A stretch of 64,000 nucleotides of DNA from SOKP01 sp048887165 (GTDB lineage: Archaea > Asgardarchaeota > Lokiarchaeia > Sigyniarchaeales > SOKP01): positions 1 to 64,000 of the forward strand of contig JBHLJZ010000009.1 in assembly GCA_048887165.1 (NCBI GenBank). The letters are read 5' to 3'. The position numbers and the translations under genes are program-made. Shown here piece after piece: positions 8,864 through 16,413 of this stretch. The notes under the pieces were generated by a model. That model had not been told where the DNA came from and did no database searches. It saw only the letters and a program-made list of their open reading frames with translations. Every line of letters begins with the position of its first letter. Position 1 is the first letter of the stretch.

Positions 8864-9951
8864 TGGTTTCTAATTTTTCCAATGCTATGCCAGAATTAAA
8901 CGTTAAAAAGAATAAGAAAAATGTTCTAAGAACAATTTTTATGAACATTTTAATAGTTATTTTTATTGTTATGTGTTACTTCTATCTTTCAGAAGCAATT
9001 GGCTCAATCTCTTATTATTATATTATTGAAACTGAATTTTCAATAATATTTGGTGGAACTCTATTTCTTTTTACATTTTTTTCCGTTTTAGCAGGTCCAA
9101 TTCAATCCTTAATTTCTGGTTTTTTAGCAGAATTGTTTTATCAAATTATATTTTATAGATTTATCTATTTTGAATGGTGCATTATAGTCGGTTTATATGG
9201 TTTAATTTGTGGTATATATAGATACAAACCGTTGAAATATCATGAGAGTATGAAAATCTATTATACTTTCCTAATTTTAGTTATCGCATCTTTTATTTTG
9301 ACTTTTTTAATTATTATTATCCAAGCTACTACTATGAATTTTGGTTTGAATTTCGAAGAAATATTTGTTAATTTTGGATTCAAATTCATAATACAGGCAT
9401 TAATTTCAACTACTTTTTTGGTTCCTCTCTGCCTAGTAATTTATGATAGAATATTATCATCTAAAGAACGTTATTTATATTATTTATTGCTGACACATCA
9501 TCCTATTTCAGCAAGTGATCATACTTTTTATTTTCAATTTGGAAGAACTAAGATATTTTTTTGTTCACGATGCTCAGGAGTGATAATTGGGGGAATACTT
9601 GCAGTGTTCTTTACTCATTTAATTGAATTGTTTTATGGTACAATGATTAATGCTGAAATAGCTTTATTGGTAATCATTTTTTTCCCAATCCCAGGTTTAA
9701 TAGATTGGGGCACTCAAAGATTATTATTAAGGAAAAGTACAACGGAATCCCGTTTATTAACTGGATTTATAATAGGAGTTGCACTACATTTTCTCACTTT
9801 CACCTATAATTATTATTTTATAACAATTTTCTTAATTACATTATATTTTGGAATCCTTTTCCTACTGATTTATTTAGGTCATAAAAAAGAAATGAAAAAG
9901 TTAAGCCAGAAAATGGATCAATTATCGTCGGAAGAAATTAATGAAATATAA
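8863..9951 (+). CDS. DUF2085 membrane protein
   Basis: A 362-residue membrane protein with about nine hydrophobic segments. The C-terminal half matches the DUF2085 pattern: HHPISASDHT, then FFCSRCSGVIIGG with its CxxC, then PGLIDWGTQRLLLRKSTTESRLLTG. The conserved Cys pair, Asp and Arg are characteristic of that uncharacterised family. The N-terminal half (about 1-190) adds five or so membrane segments not typical of short DUF2085 proteins; its relationship is not clear. The ATG overlaps the stop of the upstream paralogue by one base. No biochemical role is established for the family. Confidence 0.75.
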   Translation: MVSNFSNAMPELNVKKNKKNVLRTIFMNILIVIFIVMCYFYLSEAIGSISYYYIIETEFSIIFGGTLFLFTFFSVLAGPIQSLISGFLAELFYQIIFYRFIYFEWCIIVGLYGLICGIYRYKPLKYHESMKIYYTFLILVIASFILTFLIIIIQATTMNFGLNFEEIFVNFGFKFIIQALISTTFLVPLCLVIYDRILSSKERYLYYLLLTHHPISASDHTFYFQFGRTKIFFCSRCSGVIIGGILAVFFTHLIELFYGTMINAEIALLVIIFFPIPGLIDWGTQRLLLRKSTTESRLLTGFIIGVALHFLTFTYNYYFITIFLITLYFGILFLLIYLGHKKEMKKLSQKMDQLSSEEINEI

Positions 9952-9977
9952 TTAATTTTTATGAAGTCTTGTTTAAT

Positions 9978-10487
9978 ATGAATAATATAATTTATATTCA
10001 TGGTCTTCAAAGTTCAGGGGAAGGCTTTAAAGGCAGACTATTTCAAAGAGAGATCTCTGACATATTGACACCAACCTTTCATGAATTTGATGCTGATATT
10101 AGCATTCAATCTCTACTTAACAAGCGAATGGAACAGCTAATATCAATTTTAGATAAAAAAGGAAAATGGGTAATCATTGGCTCTAGTTTTGGTGGTTTGA
10201 TGGGAGTTTTATATACTTTAAGCCACCCAGATAAAATAATTAAATTAATTTTATTAGCACCTTTCTTAAATAATAAATTTCTCAACCCTGATAATTTTAA
10301 ATTCTGTAGTGTTCCAGTAATTGTATATCATGGAAAAAACGATCAAATTATTCCCTATAAACATTCAATTAAAAGAGCAAAAGAATTATTTACTAATTTA
10401 AAGTATAATTTAGTAGATGATGATCATTTACTTCATAATACAGTACAATCTATAGATTGGAAAAAATTAGTTGAGTGTTTAATCTAA
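9978..10487 (+). CDS. Small alpha/beta hydrolase (YqiA/UPF0227-like esterase)
   Basis: A compact serine hydrolase of about 169 residues. The opening strand IIYIHGLQSSGEGFKG gives the oxyanion-hole HG motif. GSSFGG carries the nucleophilic Ser in a GxSxG context. VYHGKNDQIIPY supplies the acid and the final DDHLLHN the catalytic His. Size and motif order fit the YqiA-like mini-esterases. I chose the ATG at 9978; a TTG at 9969 would add three residues. It follows the DUF2085 gene by 26 bases. Substrate unknown. Confidence 0.75.
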   Translation: MNNIIYIHGLQSSGEGFKGRLFQREISDILTPTFHEFDADISIQSLLNKRMEQLISILDKKGKWVIIGSSFGGLMGVLYTLSHPDKIIKLILLAPFLNNKFLNPDNFKFCSVPVIVYHGKNDQIIPYKHSIKRAKELFTNLKYNLVDDDHLLHNTVQSIDWKKLVECLI

Positions 10488-10508
10488 AAATTGGACTCCA
10501 AATTTTTT
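10486..10508 (+). terminator. Possible terminator hairpin with T tract
   Basis: Just past the esterase stop, AAAAATTGG and CCAAATTTTTT flank a 3-base ACT loop. The stem is slightly imperfect and ends in a run of six T. Archaeal polymerases terminate mainly at T tracts, so this is a plausible transcript end. Confidence 0.35.
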
Positions 10509-10650
10509 ATTATTAATTTGAAATATCATTTTATTAAGTCAAAAGTAAAGTAAGATTTTTGCTATTACATCAAGTTAGTACAAATTTACTTCTTATCAAG
10601 AAAATTAAAAAAATTAAATAAAATCCTTAATATATAAGAGTGAGAGATAT

Positions 10651-12288
10651 ATGGTTAAAAAATTGTATGTATGTCGTGAGTGTTCATATGTCTTCCCAGA
10701 AGAACTATCTGAGCTTATTGAAAATAAAGTTCAGGTATTTTGCGAGATGTGTGGAACTCCTTTTACATTAGCAGGCGTAGAGTTTAAAAGAACGTCGGAT
10801 AAATTTCAAGAAAGACCAGACATGCCTTATCCTAGATATGGGATAACTAAAAAAGAAAAGTCTGGTTTAAGTGAAGCTATAAAGACATTAAATAAATTAT
10901 CATCTATCCCATTAATTATTTTCTCTGGAATAGTATTGGGATTAAGCTTTACTACATATTATAGTAGTATATTAGGCGAAAACTGGATTATTAATCTTTT
11001 TGTTCATTTAATTATTGGTTTTAGTGCAATATTAATAGTTATTTATGATCTAAATTATATCTCACCAAAAATTAGAGAAGAAAAATACGATGAGATTGCT
11101 CTTGATGCGTTCTGTTACGGAATTCTGGGATGTATCATATTTGGCACAGGAGTAATTCTCTTGATTAAAGGAGTGTTAATTTTAATTCATGTTGCTTTTC
11201 ATTCTGAAAGACCTGAACATAAGATTTATGATTTTGGAATCAAGTTAAAGAATTCAATAAACAATTTTTCTGCTAAAGCTGGGTTTGTTATAATTTTTCT
11301 TGTTATTTGGAGTATTCTCATCGGAGAGATCGATATTAATTCTATAGTTGAAGGATTTTACTTTATTCAAGGTATTTTAGCTACTTTGGAAGACTGGCTG
11401 CAGTTAATAATTATTATTGCTATTGTAGCAATATTTTGTTTATTCCCAGTTATTTTGCTTTTAATTGATCTCAAATGGAAAAAGAAAATCAGAAAAAAAC
11501 AAATTTTTACATTTGGTGACGCTCTTCGCGTCTTTATAGTGGGTATTATTTGTTCTACTTTCTTTGGAATAGGTATATTTATTCTCCTAAAAGGAATCTT
11601 AATATTCTTCCTTTTCGTTGGCAAACCAATAGATGCAACGAAAGCAGTAGTTATTGGAGTAGAAAAGGAGGAACAAGAGAAAGAAAAATTCATATCTACG
11701 TACAAGGTTAGTGAAAAGTCACCTAAAGAGAAAATAGAAGAAAAGGAACTAGAATTTAAAGAACCTGAAACTTTACAAAAAGAGCCGGAGAAAGCCTATA
11801 TTGATGAAAAAGTAGAAACAAAAAAACCAGTTTCACCTGAGAAGGTTGAAGAAAAAGTAGAAGAAATTTTTCCTAAAGATGAGATAGTTGAAAAGAAAAT
11901 AGAAGAAAAAGATACTAAATTAAGGCTTCATGAATCGCTATTACCCGTAAGGGATGAAAAAGATAAAAAATTAGTTAAAGAATATTTCTCAAAGATTTTT
12001 AATGTTCTCTCCAAAAATATAAGAGAACAGATTTTGGCACTTGAAATTCCCAAAAAAGATAAAAAAGAATTATTAAAAGAGTTAGCATTCCTAACAGAAG
12101 TAGAACAGGCGAAATATATTGAAGCTATTAGTATTCTATATAGAGAAATACCTCAAAAATTAATCCAAAGAATAAGGAAACTTAAAAATGTAAAACCTCA
12201 GTATTATGATAAGATTGTAGAACAATTAAAGTTTATGGATATCGATGAACAAATAGAATTTGTTCGATTTTTAGAAGATAATGCCTAA
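10651..12288 (+). CDS. Zinc-ribbon multi-pass membrane protein with charged tail
   Basis: A 545-residue protein I do not recognise. It opens with a zinc ribbon (C8/C11 and C31/C34, two CxxC pairs). About seven hydrophobic segments follow between residues 87 and 335. A Glu/Lys-rich low-complexity stretch (about 345-425) and a helical C-terminal domain (430-545) follow. The cytosolic side therefore probably carries both the ribbon and the long tail, like a membrane-bound sensor or scaffold. It is 20-30 bases upstream of the two-winged-helix regulator on the same strand, which suggests co-expression. There is a GAGTGAGAG element just before the ATG. No enzymatic motif is visible. Confidence 0.65.
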   Translation: MVKKLYVCRECSYVFPEELSELIENKVQVFCEMCGTPFTLAGVEFKRTSDKFQERPDMPYPRYGITKKEKSGLSEAIKTLNKLSSIPLIIFSGIVLGLSFTTYYSSILGENWIINLFVHLIIGFSAILIVIYDLNYISPKIREEKYDEIALDAFCYGILGCIIFGTGVILLIKGVLILIHVAFHSERPEHKIYDFGIKLKNSINNFSAKAGFVIIFLVIWSILIGEIDINSIVEGFYFIQGILATLEDWLQLIIIIAIVAIFCLFPVILLLIDLKWKKKIRKKQIFTFGDALRVFIVGIICSTFFGIGIFILLKGILIFFLFVGKPIDATKAVVIGVEKEEQEKEKFISTYKVSEKSPKEKIEEKELEFKEPETLQKEPEKAYIDEKVETKKPVSPEKVEEKVEEIFPKDEIVEKKIEEKDTKLRLHESLLPVRDEKDKKLVKEYFSKIFNVLSKNIREQILALEIPKKDKKELLKELAFLTEVEQAKYIEAISILYREIPQKLIQRIRKLKNVKPQYYDKIVEQLKFMDIDEQIEFVRFLEDNA

Positions 12289-12320
12289 ATTAATTTGAAA
12301 TTTGACTTTTGAGTTATAAA

Positions 12321-13214
12321 ATGTCGCTTGAAAAAAGAAGGGAAACCAAAGGAAAAAGAAGCGAAGTTGATTTAGAAGAAAGTTCATTTAGGCGTATGGA
12401 TTTCACTCCTTTAGAAGAGAGAAAGAAAGAGAAAAGGATTGAGATTACACCTTTAGTAGAAGATCTTACTGAAATAGAAAAAGATGTATTAGAGATTGCT
12501 AAAGAAGTCTTGAAATTAAAGCGATATGATGCAGAATTCGATGTAGAAGTCGATTCAGAAGCAGAATTACAGAAATATCCAATAATAGAAAAATTGTATG
12601 CAAAATCTATAGCGAAACTTGCTTATAAAAAAGGATATAGCAAGGAAGACATTTTTCTTGCTATTAGAAGCTTAGAAGAAAAAAATTGGATTGTTACGAG
12701 TGAGAGAAGAACAAAATTAGAAATCTTAAAGAATAAAAAATTAATGAAAATTCTTAAATTTATAGAAAAAAATCCTGGGATTCATGCTCGAGATGATAGA
12801 ATAGAAGTAGAGTTAAATATTACAAGAACTCCATTTCTCAAACATATAATGACTCTAGAGCGCTTTAATCTTATTAGGTCTAGAAAAGTAGGAAAATCGT
12901 TACATTACTTTTTAGCTGAGGTGCCTGAAGATTTCGATAAATATCGAGTGATATTTTCCAATCCTATGATTCCAAAAATAATTGAAGAAATTTTTAAAGA
13001 TGAGGAAGTTTCAATTTCTAAAATGGGAGAGACACTTGATGTTTATTCGGGAACAATACAATATCATTTAAAAAAGTTAAAGCAATTAAATTTATTAAAG
13101 AGTTTAAAAAATAAAAATAATCAAAAAATTCATTTAGTTAACATTGAATTATTGAAAAAATATAATAAGTTTTTTGATGAACCTGATTTTAGTACACTAT
13201 TAAAAGGACTTTAG
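12321..13214 (+). CDS. Double winged-helix DNA-binding protein
   Basis: A predicted transcription regulator of about 297 residues. The charged N-terminal 50 residues are followed by a helical region and then two winged-helix domains. The first (about 135-200) includes LKFIEKNPGIHARDD and TRTPFLKHIMTLERFNLI. The second (about 215-280) includes ISKMGETLDVYSGTIQYHLKKLK, an ArsR-like recognition helix followed by a basic wing. Two wHTH units in one chain are common in archaeal regulators. I prefer the ATG at 12321 to the TTG at 12309. The gene directly follows the zinc-ribbon membrane protein, so the pair may link a membrane signal to transcription; this is inference. Confidence 0.7.
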   Translation: MSLEKRRETKGKRSEVDLEESSFRRMDFTPLEERKKEKRIEITPLVEDLTEIEKDVLEIAKEVLKLKRYDAEFDVEVDSEAELQKYPIIEKLYAKSIAKLAYKKGYSKEDIFLAIRSLEEKNWIVTSERRTKLEILKNKKLMKILKFIEKNPGIHARDDRIEVELNITRTPFLKHIMTLERFNLIRSRKVGKSLHYFLAEVPEDFDKYRVIFSNPMIPKIIEEIFKDEEVSISKMGETLDVYSGTIQYHLKKLKQLNLLKSLKNKNNQKIHLVNIELLKKYNKFFDEPDFSTLLKGL

Positions 13215-13247
13215 ATTAATTTTCTGAAAAGTCTTGAAGAATGGTAA

Positions 13248-14120
13248 TTAATTTAAAATATGTTGAATTTTTGGTAAAGAATTTATCACTATTTTAATAG
13301 CATCATTGATACCTTTTTCCATATTTGGATGAATTTCATTTGAATTTAGAAGATCGTATTGAGGGTCTCCAGGTAAGTCTGATACAGAAAGTATTGATGC
13401 TGTCTTAAGATTATACAATTTACCGAGTAAAAATAATATTGATGATTCCATATCTATTGCTTCAACATTGATGGACTTTAAGACTCTCACAAACTCAAAA
13501 GTTTCGCAAAATAAAGCATCAGTAGTCCATAGATTTACTTCTTTTGTCTTAGATAGTGAATTAGCTTCTCTTAATAATAATTCTTTTAAGATTTCATTAG
13601 GTTTAGAGATAAAAATAGTATGATTTCCTGCGATTACATTTTGAATTGTAGATAAAGGGTTTTTAATTGATTCTAATTGATTTAATAAACTTGGATTCGA
13701 TCTAATATATTGAGGACTTGTCCCATCATCGCAATATGCCAGCTTTGGTATTATTATATTCCCTATTTCTATAATATCAATATCATTTGGAATCCCTCCA
13801 CAAAAATCAATTCTTAAAATTATTTTGGCTTTACTCCTTTTTAAACACTCGATTGTTAACGCTGCATTAGGACATCCAATTTGGGAACGTATAATACTTA
13901 CCCTTATTCCATTTAAAAACCCATTATATACTCTACCATGAACAATCTTGTTTTGAAGTTTTTGGACTATCTTTTTCATTACCATTTTTGTAGCAGGTAA
14001 AATCACAATTTCATTAATGTTAGAAGAAGCTGTTTCTAAAATCATTCTTACAATTTTTTCATCAACACTGATAAATTTTAATCCAAAATTTAGTAACTCG
14101 CCTTTAATCTTATTTAACAT
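13248..14120 (-). CDS. Nucleoside phosphorylase (uridine phosphorylase-like)
   Basis: A 290-residue member of the PNP/UDP family 1 phosphorylases, which split nucleosides with phosphate in salvage pathways. Visible family signs are IRSQIGCPNAALTIECL (nucleoside phosphate-binding region), RIDFCGGIP in place of the usual RxGxxGG, and the ribose-binding VEAIDMESS near residue 219, whose Met-Glu-Ser is diagnostic. WTTDALFCET is the base-specificity region, and resembles uridine phosphorylases more than purine ones. The gene converges on the winged-helix gene with about 33 bases between stops. Exact base preference is uncertain. Confidence 0.8.
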   Translation of the reverse strand: MLNKIKGELLNFGLKFISVDEKIVRMILETASSNINEIVILPATKMVMKKIVQKLQNKIVHGRVYNGFLNGIRVSIIRSQIGCPNAALTIECLKRSKAKIILRIDFCGGIPNDIDIIEIGNIIIPKLAYCDDGTSPQYIRSNPSLLNQLESIKNPLSTIQNVIAGNHTIFISKPNEILKELLLREANSLSKTKEVNLWTTDALFCETFEFVRVLKSINVEAIDMESSILFLLGKLYNLKTASILSVSDLPGDPQYDLLNSNEIHPNMEKGINDAIKIVINSLPKIQHILN

Positions 14121-14289
14121 CTTTTATCTGGGTAAATTGTTTATTGTAATTTAATTATATTTTATAAGTACCTTCCTAATTACATTAGTACTTATATTTC
14201 TTAATAATAATTTTTAATATCTTAATAAAATACATTAATCTATAGTTATAAATTAGTAGGATACGTAGGTTATTAGTTGGTACATTGAA

Positions 14290-15579
14290 ATGAAAAAACA
14301 GTTTATCATCGATAATAAAATTACAAATGATTTTGTCGAATCATATACAAAAACAACATATAGAATTATAGGAAATAATAAGCACACTGCCATTAAACCT
14401 TGTCATTGGCTTGAACAAAGATTAATGACTGGTAGAAATAACCGAAACTGTTATAAGGGGATTTTTGGAGTTCAAAGCCACCGTTGCTTACAAAATACAC
14501 CATCTTTACCTTTCTGTAATCAAAAGTGTGTATTTTGTTGGAGAGATATAGAGCTTGGTTCGGTTGGGAGTAATTTCCTTGTTGAACCAGACGAACCAAA
14601 AGAACTAATTGATGAAATGATTCGACATCAACAAGATATTATCAAAAATCATTTACCACTTAGGAGATACTTAGATAATTATGAAATTATGATTGATATT
14701 CTTTTTTTTATGCTTATTCAAAATAAACCTTACAATATTAGTTCTCTCTCCGATAATTTGCATATTAGTAGAAATAAAGTTGAGCGAGCTATTAATCTGC
14801 TAAAGAATCAAGAATTTATAAGACCAATAGAGAATTCAATAAATAATTTTATAGTGGATACGGAGATTTCATGTTGTATAGACTCAAGGGAAGAAATTGA
14901 AAGGTTAATTAAGTTTGAGCTAACTAATCCCGATGACATCATGACTGCTCACGCTGAAGCAATGAATCCAAATCATGCAGCAATATCATTAGATGGAGAA
15001 CCATTATTATATCCAAAGATGAATCAATATATCGAGGAATTTCGAAACCGTAATATGACTACATTCATTGTTACTAATGGAACATTGCCAAAGAGAATTG
15101 AAAACTTAAATCATTTACCTTCGCAGTTATATATTACTCTAAGTGCACCCAATGAACAAATCTATAAAAAAATTTGTCGTCCAATGATTAAAAATGGATG
15201 GACTGAAATAATGAAAAGTTTAGATTTAGTCCAATCACTTTCATGTCGAAGTCTAATAAGACTTACTGCCGTGAAGAATTTGAATTTGAAGGATGATTTA
15301 ATTAAAGATTATGTAAAATTAATTGAAATGGCAAATCCTAACTTCTTTGAAATAAAAGGCTTCACTTTACAAGCAAAAGCCTTATTGGTAAAGGAACGAT
15401 TACGTAGCGATGAATCCCTTCAACATTTTTTTCCAGATTATGAATATTTAGAAAACTTTGCCTTGAAGTTCGAAGAAATAGGAAATTTCCCATTAATTTA
15501 TAAAAATAAAGCAAGTAGAGATTTTTTATTTGCCGTTAATTGGGATAAAGAAAAAGATCCGAGAATTGAAAAGCCATAA
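14290..15579 (+). CDS. taw1: tRNA 4-demethylwyosine synthase (TYW1/Taw1)
   Basis: Taw1 is the radical-SAM enzyme that makes the tricyclic imidazopurine of wyosine on G37 of tRNA-Phe from N1-methylguanosine and pyruvate, using two 4Fe-4S clusters. The radical-SAM motif is FCNQKCVFCW (C76, C80, C83). The second cluster's cysteines are C38, C54 and C66, close to the usual spacing. NPNHAAISLDGEPLLYP and TFIVTNGTLP are strongly conserved Taw1 blocks. The protein is 429 residues, longer than the roughly 310-345 usual in archaea. The difference is mainly an insertion at about 125-215 that looks like a helix-turn-helix domain. A TTAG/TATA-rich leader precedes the gene. Confidence 0.93.
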   Translation: MKKQFIIDNKITNDFVESYTKTTYRIIGNNKHTAIKPCHWLEQRLMTGRNNRNCYKGIFGVQSHRCLQNTPSLPFCNQKCVFCWRDIELGSVGSNFLVEPDEPKELIDEMIRHQQDIIKNHLPLRRYLDNYEIMIDILFFMLIQNKPYNISSLSDNLHISRNKVERAINLLKNQEFIRPIENSINNFIVDTEISCCIDSREEIERLIKFELTNPDDIMTAHAEAMNPNHAAISLDGEPLLYPKMNQYIEEFRNRNMTTFIVTNGTLPKRIENLNHLPSQLYITLSAPNEQIYKKICRPMIKNGWTEIMKSLDLVQSLSCRSLIRLTAVKNLNLKDDLIKDYVKLIEMANPNFFEIKGFTLQAKALLVKERLRSDESLQHFFPDYEYLENFALKFEEIGNFPLIYKNKASRDFLFAVNWDKEKDPRIEKP

Positions 15580-15661
15580 GAAATACTTAAAATAAACTAA
15601 ACCTGTTATTTTGCTTATTTAGATAAAATTCATAAAGTTAATGTTATTTTTTTTAATAATT

Positions 15662-16270
15662 ATGTATATTGCTTGCTTAGATTTAGAAGGAGTGTTCACC
15701 CCTGAAATATGGATTTCAGTAGCAGAAGCTACAGGTATCGAAGAACTCAAATTAACTACTAGAGATGAACCAGATTATGATAAACTAATGAAAAGAAGGT
15801 TGAATATCCTTAAAAGTCATGAAATTACTCTATATGATATTCAAAGAGTGATTTCGAATATGGATCTTCTACCAGGTGCTAAAGATTTTATGGAATGGCT
15901 TCATTCAATAATGGAAGTAATAATAGTAAGTGGAACTTATATCGAATTTGCCAAACCTTTAATGAAGAAATTAGGTTTTGCTACTCTTTTTTGCCATAGC
16001 TTAAAAGTAAGTGGAAATGGTATGATTGATAGTTATATCTTAAGAATAAAAGATATGAAAAAAAATACAGTAGAAAAACTTAAAGATTTAAATTATAAGG
16101 TGCTTTCTATTGGTGATTCTTATAATGACATAGCAATGTTGAAGGAAGCAGATTTTGGAATATTATTTCGACCTCCCCCTAACGTTATAGAAGAATATCC
16201 TAAATTTCCAATAGCGTATGAATACTCTGACTTGAAAAGAATAATTTGTGATTATTTAGGAGTATCTTGA
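15662..16270 (+). CDS. thrH: ThrH-like HAD phosphatase (phosphoserine/homoserine)
   Basis: A HAD-superfamily protein of about 202 residues, very close in sequence pattern to bacterial ThrH. That enzyme dephosphorylates phosphoserine and can pass the phosphate to homoserine. Motif I is ACLDLEGVFTPEIW, with the ThrH-type DLEG in place of DxD. Motif II is IIVSGTYIEF, and motif III/IV is SIGDSYNDIAML. ThrH's TTRDEPDYDKLMKRRL block and the C-terminal AGILF/PPNVI pattern are also present. The ATG at 15662 aligns with ThrH's own start; the ATG at 15641 would add seven hydrophobic residues. In this organism it would complete serine or threonine synthesis. ThrH is mostly known from bacteria, so transfer is possible. 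Confidence 0.88.
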   Translation: MYIACLDLEGVFTPEIWISVAEATGIEELKLTTRDEPDYDKLMKRRLNILKSHEITLYDIQRVISNMDLLPGAKDFMEWLHSIMEVIIVSGTYIEFAKPLMKKLGFATLFCHSLKVSGNGMIDSYILRIKDMKKNTVEKLKDLNYKVLSIGDSYNDIAMLKEADFGILFRPPPNVIEEYPKFPIAYEYSDLKRIICDYLGVS

Positions 16271-16287
16271 TCTATTTTTTCAACCAT

Positions 16288-16310
16288 GTTTGAAACTAAA
16301 AGTTTCAAAC
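16288..16310. terminator. Perfect 10-bp hairpin after thrH
   Basis: GTTTGAAACT, loop AAA, AGTTTCAAAC: a perfect 10-base-pair stem 18 bases past the thrH stop. A C/T-rich stretch follows rather than a clean T tract. It could end or stabilise the thrH transcript, or act as an operator for the downstream gene. In this AT-rich setting a perfect stem of this length is noticeable. Confidence 0.4.
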
Positions 16311-16413
16311 CCCTCTATTTCTGCCTTGTTACGTAATCTTGATTAAATTTATGATGAGGAAGAGAAAAATTGTCTGAAGAAAGAATTATAACTAAAAAAA
16401 TCAAATATAATAT

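Noticed and set aside
11367..11705. 112-residue open frame opposite the zinc-ribbon membrane protein
   Set aside because: It mirrors hydrophobic and Lys-rich codons of the real gene and has no independent signal.
16351..16376. Box C/D RNA candidate: ATGATGA followed by CTGA 16 bases later
   Set aside because: No C'/D pair follows and no terminal stem is visible, so only half of the motif set is present. It also lies in the leader of the 676-residue gene.
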